From positions 1,426,001 to 1,490,000 of the forward strand of contig JAKVOM010000001.1 of NCBI GenBank assembly GCA_022482815.1: DNA of 64,000 nucleotides, given 5' to 3'. Shown piece after piece: positions 16,858-25,172 of this stretch. Position 1 is the first letter of the stretch. Every line of letters starts with the position of its first letter. Below the pieces are notes generated by a model, which had not been told where the DNA came from, ran no database searches, and worked only from the letters and a program-made list of their open reading frames with translations. This stretch comes from Acidaminococcus sp. (GTDB lineage: Bacteria > Bacillota > Negativicutes > Acidaminococcales > Acidaminococcaceae). The translations under genes and the position numbers were made by a program.

Positions 16858-17468
16858 GCGGGTCGCAGGTCGCAGGCCGCCGGTCGCCCGTGGAAGCCAA
16901 ATTGCATTAGCAATTTGGCCATGAATAAACAAAAATATATGCATCAGCCCTCAGCCCTCTTGTTTTCCTTCGGAAAATAAGAGGGGGAACCGCTTGCGGT
17001 GGGTGTTCAGTCGGATAACAGGAATTGGTTCGATAAAGTACCTGTTAAATTCAAACCAAATTGAAATTTATCACACCTGAGACCTTCTTCCACGCCGCTG
17101 TGCGGCGTCGGAGGAAGGGGGACCGCTTTGCGGTGGATGGTAGTTTCTTTTGGTTTTGCAGCTTTCGTTTCTACCTCGCTGCCGCAGGCGAGGCCAAATG
17201 CCAAAAGCGCTTTTCAGCCAGCTGCAGCTATCTGCTAACTGCTAACTGCCAACTGCCATCTGCCTTGGGTTTCAGCCGCCAAAATAGCTGCCCGCACGGG
17301 TGTACTATCCACTTTTCACTATCCACTTCCCACTTGACCAGACGAAGCCAAAGGCGCTTTTCGGCTAACTGCAGCTATCTGCTACCTGCTAACTGCCATC
17401 TGCCTATTTAGAATCAGCCAAAGTAGCTGCTCACTCGGGTGTACTAACCACTTACCACTAGCCACTGT
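16858..17468 (+). repeat. Intergenic mosaic repeat block with four heptad arrays
   Basis: There is no credible gene in this stretch. In order: a GGTCGC-rich block with a CCAAATTG/CAATTTGG hairpin (16858-16920); a long palindrome-rich module containing CCGCTTGCGG and CGCCGCTGTGCGGCG (16952-17138); five CTAACTG-type heptads (17228-17264); ACTATCC-type heptads (17304-17334); a second CTAACTG array (17365-17404); and a second ACTAACC array (17443-17466). Closely similar copies lie at 25173-25310, 27582-27844 and 36981-37275. Confidence 0.8.
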
Positions 17469-17548
17469 TTCTTCTGCCACATTGCTTTTTCCCCCAATCT
17501 AGTGTATTCTTAAAAAGTAAACTTTACCTAAATTTTACAATTTAATAC

Positions 17549-17704
17549 CCGGTCTTGGGGGAGCGCCCTGGACCGGCAGTCGTCATGCGAGGGAGCCTGT
17601 GAGCCAGGCTGAGAGGGTGCCAGAGCCGCCGACCGTTATTTTGGACATTGGTCCCTCTGCATGCTTTTTGCGCTTTGTGAGGGACTGTGGTTCCTCATTT
17701 TTTT
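17549..17704 (+). ncRNA. Riboswitch-like attenuator leader of phnD
   Basis: Hairpin A pairs 17549-17554 (CCGGTC) with 17571-17576. P1 pairs 17584-17594 with 17652-17663 (11 bp, one bulged T) and encloses P2 (GCCTG 17595-17599 with CAGGC 17605-17609). A terminator, TGAGGGAC (17678-17685) with GTTCCTCA (17690-17697) and seven T, ends 20 nt before the phnD ATG. GTCCCTC (17651-17657), mostly the 3' arm of P1, is exactly complementary to GAGGGAC (17679-17685) of the terminator. P1 formation would therefore free the terminator (an OFF switch). The 5' half recalls the TPP aptamer (GGCTGAGA), but its conserved 3' half is missing, so the ligand class is unassigned. Confidence 0.7.
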
Positions 17705-17724
17705 ATGTAAGGAGAGCGCGTATT

Positions 17725-18753
17725 ATGAAGATGAAAAAATGGATGATAGGGGCACTTACTATTTGTACTGCTGCCACACTGTTTTCAGGCTGCGGGGGTG
17801 AAAAACAGTCCTCCGGCAAGAAGGCTGTCCCGGAACTGAAAATTGCCATTTCCCCTTATCAGGACGCGGATACGCTGAAGACAAAGACGGAACCGCTTGG
17901 GAAAATGCTGCAGGACAAAATGAAAGTAAAGGGCTATCCCATCGATAAAGTGACGATTAATGTGGGTACCTCCTATAGTGCAGTAGGGGAAGCACTCAGT
18001 TCCGGCAGTGCCGATGTCGGATTTATTTCCGGGGCTACTTACGTGATGTATGACTCGGATGTCGATGTACTGCTCACCGCACTGCGGGAAGGCATTGATA
18101 AAGATACGACCGATTTGTCGGTCTGGAATAACGGAAAGCCGGACGTCTTTACGAAGAATCTGGTTAAATATTACCGGTCTGCCATTGTAGTCGGACCCAG
18201 TGAAAAAGGAAAGGCAATCCTTGACAAAGTAAAGCGCGGTGAAAAACCGACATGGGAAGAACTTAATAATCTTACCTGGGCTGTCATGAGCCCGGCTTCG
18301 GCATCCGGTTATCTTTATCCTTCCCTTTGGCTGAAACAGAATTACGGGAAAAAGATTTCCGACCTGTCCCATGTGGTGCAGTCTGATTCTTACACAACAT
18401 CCACGGCGCGTCTTGCGACCGGCCAGGTAGATGTCATGGTCGCTTATTCCCATATTCGGGCTAAAATGGCTAATGACTGGTCGACAAAGCTCGGCGGTAC
18501 GGGAGATATCTGGTCTCAGACGGGTGTGATCGGTGTGACGGATAAGATCTTTAACGATACGGTAAGTATCAGTAAGACCAGCAAAGTCATGCAGGATGAA
18601 GGATTCCGCAAGGCCCTTGGAGAGTCTCTGATCGAGATTGGCAAGACGGAAGACGGTCTCGCTGTACTGAAAACAATCGGCCATAAAGGATATGACTGGG
18701 CTGATGCGCACGATTATGACGGAGAAAGAACGGTGCGCAAAGAAGTGAAGTAA
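17725..18753 (+). CDS. phnD: PhnD-type phosphate/phosphonate ABC substrate-binding lipoprotein
   Basis: A 342-residue periplasmic-binding lipoprotein: signal peptide with lipobox LFSGC (lipid-modified Cys23), then a PhnD-family domain (LKIAISPYQDADTL, GTSYSAVGEALSSGSADVGF, SPASASGYLYP). The ATG at 17725 follows TAAGGAGAG. The family binds phosphonates, phosphite or phosphate, but some members serve other ligands; the TPP-like leader fragment leaves a thiamine-related substrate open. It is followed by phnC and phnE, with no C-P lyase genes nearby, so the locus is import only. Confidence 0.88.
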   Translation: MKMKKWMIGALTICTAATLFSGCGGEKQSSGKKAVPELKIAISPYQDADTLKTKTEPLGKMLQDKMKVKGYPIDKVTINVGTSYSAVGEALSSGSADVGFISGATYVMYDSDVDVLLTALREGIDKDTTDLSVWNNGKPDVFTKNLVKYYRSAIVVGPSEKGKAILDKVKRGEKPTWEELNNLTWAVMSPASASGYLYPSLWLKQNYGKKISDLSHVVQSDSYTTSTARLATGQVDVMVAYSHIRAKMANDWSTKLGGTGDIWSQTGVIGVTDKIFNDTVSISKTSKVMQDEGFRKALGESLIEIGKTEDGLAVLKTIGHKGYDWADAHDYDGERTVRKEVK

Positions 18754-18769
18754 ATTATCAGGGTGAATC

Positions 18770-19510
18770 ATGCTGGAACTAAGACATGTCTATCATAAGT
18801 ACAAGGACAAAGATATATTGCAGGATATCAGCTTTGTCATCCCGGAGGGTCAGTTTGTTTCGGTCATCGGACCGAGCGGAGCGGGGAAGACAACCTTGCT
18901 GCGTCTTTTTAACCATATGACCAAACCAAGAAGCGGCGAAGTTTATGTGGGCAAAGAGAGAATTGATACACTGCACGGGGCTAAGCTGCGTAAGGTACAG
19001 CAGAGAGTAGGCATGATTTACCAGGATTTTTGTCTCGTAGAGGAACTTTCATGTGTAGAGAACGTATTAAACGGCTGCCTTGCCAGAATACCGTTTTGGC
19101 GTGCTTTGAGCGGCCGTTTCCCGGAAAACGAACGGACAGCGGCCCAAAAAGCCCTGCAGGAAGTTCATTTGGAAACCTATGCTGACCAGCCTGTGTATGC
19201 ATTGAGCGGCGGTCAAAAGCAGCGTGTTGCCATTGCCCGTACGCTGCTGCAGGATGCTGATATTCTTCTTGCAGACGAGCCGGTGGCTTCCCTGGATCCT
19301 CTCACGGCAGAGCAAATCCTTGGACTTTTGCGGCAGCTTCAGCAAGTCTCAGGAATGACTATTTTGATGAGCAGTCATAATGTGGAACAGGCCAGAAAGT
19401 GGTCTGACCGCATTCTTGGTTTAAAGGACGGCAAGCTTTTCTTTGACGGCCCTCCGGAAGCATGGACACACGAGCGGCTGGCAGCACTGTACGGGAGCCG
19501 GTTATCATGA
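18770..19510 (+). CDS. phnC: PhnC-type ABC transporter ATP-binding protein
   Basis: The 246-residue ATPase of the importer: Walker A GPSGAGKTT (about residues 34-42), Q-loop MIYQDFCLVEELSC, signature LSGGQKQR and Walker B ILLADEPVASLDP. NVLNGCLARIPFWRAL is a PhnC-family hallmark. It lies 16 nt after phnD and overlaps phnE by 4 nt (ATGA). Confidence 0.92.
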   Translation: MLELRHVYHKYKDKDILQDISFVIPEGQFVSVIGPSGAGKTTLLRLFNHMTKPRSGEVYVGKERIDTLHGAKLRKVQQRVGMIYQDFCLVEELSCVENVLNGCLARIPFWRALSGRFPENERTAAQKALQEVHLETYADQPVYALSGGQKQRVAIARTLLQDADILLADEPVASLDPLTAEQILGLLRQLQQVSGMTILMSSHNVEQARKWSDRILGLKDGKLFFDGPPEAWTHERLAALYGSRLS

Positions 19511-21042
19511 AAAAATCAGCATCACTTCGCTGCGGATTCCTTTTTGTGCTCATCACGGCCATTTCTCTTTGGAAAGTACAGTTTTCCCTGCCGCTTTTGT
19601 GGGAGCGGGGCAGCAGGTTCTTTGACATTGCCCGCGCCATGGTGCCGCCTGATTTATCTTATGTACCTGTTGTTTTAAGGCCTTTGTGGGCTACGGTGCA
19701 GATGTCAGTGGCAGGAACCGTCCTCGGTGCGATTGCAGGCTTTTTGGGCGCTGTTTTTGCCAATTCATATACGAATCCCTTACCGTACCTTCGCATTCCC
19801 TTTAAAGCTGTTGTTCATCTTATCAGGACGGTGCCTGCCTTGATTCTGGCACTCGTATGTACTTTTTTTGTAGGTATCGGGAGTCTTGCAGGAACAATCG
19901 CTTTGTTTCTTTCTACGACTGTTGTAATGACGCGGATCGGCTATGAAGATATGGAAAATGCGAATCTGAAGGTTCCTCGCTGTCTTGAAGTTGCAGGCTG
20001 CAGCCGGCTGCGGGCCTTCATCCGTACTGTATTGCCTCATGTGCTGCCCGGGTATCTGACCAATGTACTTTACCTTTTTGAAAGCAACGTTCGTCATGCT
20101 TCGATTTTGGGCTACGTCGGAGCCGGTGGGATTGGGCTTTTGCTGAATGAACGGATTGCCTGGCGGCAGTATCACGAAGTGGGAGCTATCCTGATGCTTT
20201 TATATGGGATTGTACTCATGACAGAAGGCGTAAGTGAATGGCTGCGTAAGGTACTCGAAGGAAAAAGAACGCTTGGAAAAAATGGAAAATTAGCGGTGGC
20301 AGCCATAGTAACGACTCTCTTTACCGCCTCTCTTGTGACACTTGAATGGCCGACCGAATGGGGCAGAGGAAATGCAGCGGCATCTGCGATTTTTGCCGGT
20401 ATCTGTCACCCCGATACCGCTATGCTCTTTTCTTTGTCCCATAACGATGTGCCCTATCTTTTGGTGGAAACTTTTTGTATTGCTTTTCTGGGTACTCTGG
20501 GCGGCACGTTGATTGCAGTCTGGCTGTCATTCTTTGCCAGTTTTCGGATTCTTCCGTTCCCTGTGGCACTGGTTTCAAGAATGGGACTTCTTTTGATTCG
20601 TACGGTTCCGGCTTTTGTATACGGCCTCATGTGGATTCGAGTGACGGGACCGGGACCTTTTGCAGGAGCACTCACCTTGGCGCTTTGCAGTATTGGCCTT
20701 TTGGCAAAACGGTTCCTCATTGCGATTGATGAAATCCAGCTCGGTCCGTATGCAGCGTCACGCGCCATGGGTGTGCCTTCTGTGCGGGCCTTCTGGCGTA
20801 CTGTCCGGCCGCAGCTTTCCGGAAGATATGCGGCGGCCATTCTTTACCGTATGGATGTGAACATCCGGGAGGCGGCGATTCTCGGTGTGGTAGGTGCCGG
20901 TGGTATAGGAACACCGCTCATCCTGGCCATGATGCATTATGAGTGGCCGCAGGTAGGGGCGCTGTTCTGGGGTATGGTGCTGCTAGTTACAATTGTGGAT
21001 GTGTTGTCGGAGTTGTGGAGAAAGAAAAATAGAAAATCATAA
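19507..21042 (+). CDS. phnE: Fused double PhnE-type ABC permease
   Basis: A 511-residue inner-membrane protein with two complete PhnE permease modules in tandem. Each ends in the same coupling motif: ASILGYVGAGGIG (first half, near 20100-20135) and AAILGVVGAGGIG (second half, near 20875-20910). PhnE is normally a single-domain subunit of about 260 residues acting as a dimer, so this is a fused pair. The ATG at 19507 overlaps the phnC stop; an upstream in-frame ATG at 19462 would overlap phnC by 49 nt and has no ribosome-binding site. Confidence 0.9.
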   Translation: MKKSASLRCGFLFVLITAISLWKVQFSLPLLWERGSRFFDIARAMVPPDLSYVPVVLRPLWATVQMSVAGTVLGAIAGFLGAVFANSYTNPLPYLRIPFKAVVHLIRTVPALILALVCTFFVGIGSLAGTIALFLSTTVVMTRIGYEDMENANLKVPRCLEVAGCSRLRAFIRTVLPHVLPGYLTNVLYLFESNVRHASILGYVGAGGIGLLLNERIAWRQYHEVGAILMLLYGIVLMTEGVSEWLRKVLEGKRTLGKNGKLAVAAIVTTLFTASLVTLEWPTEWGRGNAAASAIFAGICHPDTAMLFSLSHNDVPYLLVETFCIAFLGTLGGTLIAVWLSFFASFRILPFPVALVSRMGLLLIRTVPAFVYGLMWIRVTGPGPFAGALTLALCSIGLLAKRFLIAIDEIQLGPYAASRAMGVPSVRAFWRTVRPQLSGRYAAAILYRMDVNIREAAILGVVGAGGIGTPLILAMMHYEWPQVGALFWGMVLLVTIVDVLSELWRKKNRKS

Positions 21043-21046
21043 AAAA

Positions 21047-21362
21047 GGCAGATAGCAGGCAGCAGATAGCCGATAACTGCAGATGGCGAAAAGCGCCTAT
21101 GGCCTTCAGTAGAGTGAATAGTGGATAGTAGTTAGTGCACCCGGGGCAGCCACATTGGCGGATTCTTGACGAAGATTGCTATTAGCAGTTAGTTCCAGCC
21201 TTCGGCAGAAATGTCCATCACCCACCGCAAGCGGTCCCCCCCCCTAATCAACTTTCTTCCCCCACTTCGTGGTCCTTCCTCCTTCCGAACGGACAGAGGT
21301 GGCAGAGGAATTCCAAACCTTACGGTTTGGCTTAACTTGGGCGGCGTCGAAGAGGGTCTCCT
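21047..21362 (-). repeat. Intergenic mosaic repeat, reverse orientation
   Basis: The modules of the 16.9-17.5 kb block appear here as reverse complements: a CTAACTG-type array next to an AAGCGC motif (21047-21096), an ACTANCC array (about 21115-21143), and the palindrome module with CCGCAAGCGG, CCACTTCGTGG and AAACCTTACGGTTT (21219-21360). No gene is visible. Confidence 0.75.
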
Positions 21363-21400
21363 TTGCAATTTTTCTTCCACAGTGGCTAGCGACCTGTGTA

Positions 21401-21456
21401 AAATGGAAGAGACAGTGAAAAAATTCCTATTTTTTCACTGTCTCTTCCATTTTCTC
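21401..21456 (+). terminator. Long perfect terminator hairpin
   Basis: A 23-bp perfect stem (AAATGGAAGAGACAGTGAAAAAA and its complement) with a 6-nt loop and T-rich flanks on both sides, so it may work in either direction. It insulates the DUF3084 gene from phnE and the repeat block. Confidence 0.85.
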
Positions 21457-21515
21457 TCAAAATTTCTTATAATAATTTATACTCAATCAATTTAATACGA
21501 AGGGGGTGGACCGAT

Positions 21516-22709
21516 ATGCTTGGCATTCGATTGATTCTGATTCTTGCAGTAATGGGCGGCCTCATTGCCTTTTTAGGCGATAAACTTGGCAGTAAAATTG
21601 GTAAAAAGAGACTACGGCTGTTCGGTCTGCGTCCTCATGATACGTCAGTAGTAATGACGATAGTGAGCGGGGTCCTGATTGCCTCTGTGACAATGGGAGT
21701 CCTGACTGTTACTTCCAAATCTGTCCGGACGGCGCTGTTTGGTATGAAACAGCTCCAGCAGGATTTGGAGAATCTGACTGAGTCGCGGGACAAGGCGCAA
21801 AAAGAACTTTCTGCCCAGAGCCAGACCATCAAGGAACTGGATGATCAGATTGACCAGGCGAAGGAAGAACTGGTTCGTGCCGAAGGGGAGAAGAAGGCTG
21901 CTCAGGCCCAGATGGAAGCGGCAAAGCAGGATCTTTCCAAAATGCAGGCTCAGTATGACGAAGCAAGCCGCCGGCTGAAAGACGCCGAACAGCAGGCGCG
22001 GCAGGCTGAAGCAGCCAAAGACAAGCTGCAGAAGGATGTCAGCGAGCTGGAAAACCAGGCTGCTCAGCTTAAAAAAGGTATCATAGCGATGCGTGAAGGC
22101 GACATCGTCTTCCGCAGCGGTGAAATTTTGTATACGGGTACGCTGCGTGCCGGTCTTGACACAGCAAAGACGAGAGAAGAACTGGAATCCTTCCTCAATG
22201 CGGCCAATGCGGCAATCGGGGAGAGACTGGGTGTCCAGCCGAATACGCCGGTCATCTGGCTGAGTAAAGAGGTTGTGGAGCAGGAAGCAGCTAAGCTTTC
22301 TGCGGCCAAAGGGCTTGCCTACGTGCGCCTCTGCGCGGCCGGCAATATTCTTCATGGGGAAGTCGTCGTCTGCCGTCTTGAAATGACGGAAGACCGTGTC
22401 GTTTACCCTGAAGGCACTACGATTCTTGAACAGAACATCACAGTAAAACCGAATACGGACGAAGTAGACCTGGCGCTCATGGCTTTCCTCAAGGACGTGA
22501 ACCATGTAGCTCAGGGCGAGGGTGTCATCCCGGATCCTCTGACGGGTAAAGTCGGCGCCATTTCAAGCGGCGATTTGGTGGAAGCCAGTGAAAAGATTTC
22601 GAAATTGGGCGGTCACGTCAAGATTACCGCTAAAGCGAAACGCGATGTTACCGTGGCCGGCCCTGTGACGCTGCGTCTTGAAATTCGCGGTCTCGGAGAA
22701 AGTCTGTAA
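21516..22709 (+). CDS. DUF3084 membrane-anchored coiled-coil protein
   Basis: A 397-residue protein: two N-terminal membrane helices (about residues 3-22 and 44-65), a long coiled coil rich in Gln/Glu/Lys/Ala (about 72-190), then a globular DUF3084 region starting at MREGDIVFRSGEILYTG. The function is unknown; the family occurs in Negativicutes and cyanobacteria. The coiled coil suggests a structural or envelope role, which is inference. It has a GGGGGTGG site and overlaps the next gene by one base. Confidence 0.85.
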   Translation: MLGIRLILILAVMGGLIAFLGDKLGSKIGKKRLRLFGLRPHDTSVVMTIVSGVLIASVTMGVLTVTSKSVRTALFGMKQLQQDLENLTESRDKAQKELSAQSQTIKELDDQIDQAKEELVRAEGEKKAAQAQMEAAKQDLSKMQAQYDEASRRLKDAEQQARQAEAAKDKLQKDVSELENQAAQLKKGIIAMREGDIVFRSGEILYTGTLRAGLDTAKTREELESFLNAANAAIGERLGVQPNTPVIWLSKEVVEQEAAKLSAAKGLAYVRLCAAGNILHGEVVVCRLEMTEDRVVYPEGTTILEQNITVKPNTDEVDLALMAFLKDVNHVAQGEGVIPDPLTGKVGAISSGDLVEASEKISKLGGHVKITAKAKRDVTVAGPVTLRLEIRGLGESL

Positions 22710-23134
22710 TGGAACCTCTCATTCTCGCCGTTGATCCCGGCAAGGACAAAACAGGGGTAGCCCTTGTGGATAGGGAAGGACGTATTGAGGCGTTTACCGT
22801 GATCCTCATGCAGAATTTTGATCAAGAGTTTGCCGCGTTTGTAAAAGACAGACCTATTGAGCAGTGCGTCCTGGGGAACGGTACGACCTCGGCTGCGATG
22901 AAGCAGTACCTGGTGACAGCGCATCCGGAGTGGCCGCTTACGGTCATTGACGAAGCCTTCAGTACAGATGAAGCGCGTCATCTGTACTGGGAACTGTATC
23001 CGCCCAAAGGGCTGAAGAAGCTGCTGCCATTAAGCCTCCTTACGCCGCCGGGCAATATGGATGGCCTTGCGGCGGTTGTTCTGGCAAGACGCTTTTTGAA
23101 AAACACCGGCCGGCAGGCAGGGAGCAAGTCGTAA
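22709..23134 (+). CDS. YqgF/RuvX-like RNase H-fold protein
   Basis: A 141-residue protein with the YqgF-type N-terminal motif LAVDPGKDKTGVALVD. Further acidic residues (IDEAFSTDEARHLYW, then NMDGLAAVVLARR) match the resolvase-like active-site layout. RuvX/YqgF matures 16S rRNA ends; this divergent member may have another role because it is tied to DUF3084. It starts inside the DUF3084 stop codon (TAATG), so the two are translationally coupled. Confidence 0.78.
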   Translation: MEPLILAVDPGKDKTGVALVDREGRIEAFTVILMQNFDQEFAAFVKDRPIEQCVLGNGTTSAAMKQYLVTAHPEWPLTVIDEAFSTDEARHLYWELYPPKGLKKLLPLSLLTPPGNMDGLAAVVLARRFLKNTGRQAGSKS

Positions 23135-23153
23135 AAGGTTCAAAAGAATCACA

Positions 23154-23195
23154 AACAGAGTGAAGCGATAAAAAGTCGTTTCACTCTGTTTTTTA
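23154..23195 (+). terminator. Terminator after yqgF-like gene
   Basis: AACAGAGTGAA plus GCGA pairs with TCG plus TTTCACTCTGTT, followed by a run of T. Confidence 0.88.
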
Positions 23196-23199
23196 TTAA

Positions 23200-23400
23200 C
23201 CGCTGGTCGCGGTTCGCAGGTTGCCGGTCGCTTCATAGGCGGCAAACTGACAAGCAGTTTGCCCCAAAATAAAAATGGACATCAACTGCAATCTTCCTCA
23301 AAAATCCGCAAAGTCGTTGTCCGCACGGGTGCACTAACCACTACGCACTAGCCACTATCCACTTCGTACAGCCAATGCCACATGCCAAAAGCGCTTTCAT
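23200..23400 (+). repeat. Intergenic mosaic repeat
   Basis: A GGTCGC-type block with a GGCAAACTG/CAGTTTGCC hairpin (23200-23264), then the constant CACGGGTGCACTAACC lead-in with five ACTANCC heptads (23333-23367) and a GCCAAAAGCGCTTT motif (near 23384). From about 23400 to 23580 the DNA is very AT-rich with no recognisable element. Confidence 0.75.
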
Positions 23401-23591
23401 CCTACGATATAAATAAAATATATCGTTTAATATACAATAGCAATAAGATAAATAAATACTTTTTTAAGCTATTAACAGAAAAATCAGACTATAATAGCAG
23501 AAATAAATTTTTAAGATTGAAATTATAGTAAAATCAATAAAAAACAGATATGACTAATCAGTCGAAAATTCTCCAATTTAGAAAAAGTTTA

Positions 23592-23600
23592 TGCTATAAT
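23592..23600 (+). promoter_or_regulatory. Extended -10 promoter of first ompM
   Basis: TGCTATAAT follows an AT-rich tract and lies 166 nt before the ATG. It implies a 5' UTR of about 160 nt, long enough for post-transcriptional control. Confidence 0.65.
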
Positions 23601-23766
23601 AGCGGTGCAAGCAAACGGCTTGCCGGACAGGCCGTTAGAAGAAATATCTTGACGGATAAAGAACCCGGATGTAGAGGAAACAAGGTCACTCGCACGGGAA
23701 AGGCTCTTTACACGGAAAGAAATTTCTCCGAATCGGTCAATATGATTCCTAAAGGAGGAATTTATT

Positions 23767-25047
23767 ATGAAAAAGAGTCTCGTATTTGCCATGGCTATGG
23801 CACTGGGTGTAAGCGCAACTGCTTTTGCTGCTAACCCGTTCTCCGATGTACCTGCCGGCCACTGGGCTTATGCAGCTGTTGCTAAACTGGCTGCTGCAGG
23901 TATTGTTGATGGTTATCCTGATGGCACCTTCAAAGGTGACCGCACCATGACCCGTTATGAAATGGCTCAGATTGTTGCTAAGGCACTGGCTAAAGGTGCT
24001 ATCGGCGCTGATGACAAGCTGGTCAGCGAATTCGCTGATGAACTGGACAACCTGGGTGTTCGTGTTGCCAGACTCGAAAAGAACGCTGACAACGTAAAGA
24101 TTACCGGTACCGTTAAGGCCAGCTACTCCGATAACAGCGGCGGCGCTCTGGACGGTGAAGGTGACAAGTCTATGGCCAGACTTCGTACCGATATCTACTT
24201 CACCGGTGAAGTAAATGACAACTGGCATTATGTAGCCATGCTCCGTAACCAGCAATTCTTCGAAGGCGAAAATGAAGAGGGCGATGACGATACCGATTTC
24301 CAGAGAGCTTATCTGACCGGTAACATCGGTGTAGTTAACCTGCAGGGCGGCCGTTACAACGATTTCATTGCTGATGGTAACATCTACGATAACCGTGTTG
24401 ATGGTATCAAAGCCAGTGTTCCTTTCGGCGATGCATACTTCACTGCTGAATACGGCAAGATGGCTGATGTAGGTCAAAGATGGGATGTTACCCACGGCGA
24501 CGGTGATTCTGTAGCTGATACCTTCTGGATGACCGAACTGGGCGGCACCTGGGGCAACTGGGATCTCGCTGCTAACTACATCCAGGCTGATAACGATGTC
24601 GCTATGGGCCTGAATGGCGATGACAACCACATCTGGACCGTTGGCGCTACTTACCATACCGGCAAGTTCTATCTGGGTGGTATGTACCTGATGGGCGATG
24701 ATGATACGCTGGACGGCGCTGTTGACCGTGAAGGCCATGACGCTTCCGATTATGATGATGACGGCTTCGTAATCAAGATGGGCTGGGCTGGTGCTCAGAA
24801 GTCCGATCCTGGTTCTTGGGGCCTGTATGCTAAGTACTACGATCAGGGTGCTCCTACCACCATTTCTCACACGATGGATGGTCTGTATGATTCCTTCCCG
24901 GGCGAAGGCTTCAAGGGTTATCTGGTCGGCGGCAACGTAACGATTGCTAAGAACATGGTAGCTCAAGTCGACTACTATGATCTGAAGGGCAAGGAAACCG
25001 ATGCTCATGCTCGTACCCTGTGGTCTCAGCTGATTGTTTCCTTCTAA
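23767..25047 (+). CDS. OmpM-like major outer-membrane porin with SLH domain (copy 1)
   Basis: A 426-residue exported porin. The signal peptide ends at TAFA (about residue 21) and is followed by one SLH domain (NPFSDVPAGHWAYAAVAKLA to MTRYEMAQIVAKAL, about residues 23-76). A short coiled segment (VRVARLEKNADNVK) comes next, then a beta-barrel with alternating aromatic strands ending in LIVSF, a C-terminal aromatic as in other outer-membrane barrels. In Negativicutes the OmpM SLH domain tethers the outer membrane to polyaminated peptidoglycan. The start has GGAGG 8 nt upstream. It is nearly identical to copy 2 at both ends. Confidence 0.94.
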   Translation: MKKSLVFAMAMALGVSATAFAANPFSDVPAGHWAYAAVAKLAAAGIVDGYPDGTFKGDRTMTRYEMAQIVAKALAKGAIGADDKLVSEFADELDNLGVRVARLEKNADNVKITGTVKASYSDNSGGALDGEGDKSMARLRTDIYFTGEVNDNWHYVAMLRNQQFFEGENEEGDDDTDFQRAYLTGNIGVVNLQGGRYNDFIADGNIYDNRVDGIKASVPFGDAYFTAEYGKMADVGQRWDVTHGDGDSVADTFWMTELGGTWGNWDLAANYIQADNDVAMGLNGDDNHIWTVGATYHTGKFYLGGMYLMGDDDTLDGAVDREGHDASDYDDDGFVIKMGWAGAQKSDPGSWGLYAKYYDQGAPTTISHTMDGLYDSFPGEGFKGYLVGGNVTIAKNMVAQVDYYDLKGKETDAHARTLWSQLIVSF

Positions 25048-25067
25048 TTCAGTTAGAAGAAATACTC

Positions 25068-25152
25068 AAGAGCAGCGCGAATGCGCTGCTCTTGTTTTTT
25101 ATGTGAAAAAGGACAGTGAAAATGAAATTTCATTTTCACTGTCCCTTTTCAC
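25068..25152 (+). terminator. Double terminator after ompM copy 1
   Basis: First hairpin: AAGAGCAGCGC with GCGCTGCTCTT (25068-25093) and T6. Second: a near-perfect 50-nt palindrome, GTGAAAAAGGACAGTG... (25103-25152). The first is copied almost exactly after ompM copy 2; the second is of the dispersed GTGAAA type. Confidence 0.88.
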
Positions 25153-25172
25153 ATATTTTTTGAGATGTATCG

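Noticed and set aside
17061-17411. 116-codon plus-strand frame
   Set aside because: It lies entirely in palindrome modules and heptad arrays; the translation is Cys/Leu/Pro low complexity with no homology-like features.
17590-17660. Direct call of a TPP riboswitch before phnD
   Set aside because: Only the 5' GGCTGAGA half resembles it; the conserved pyrophosphate-sensing half (ACCTGAT and TAATGCCAGCG) is absent.
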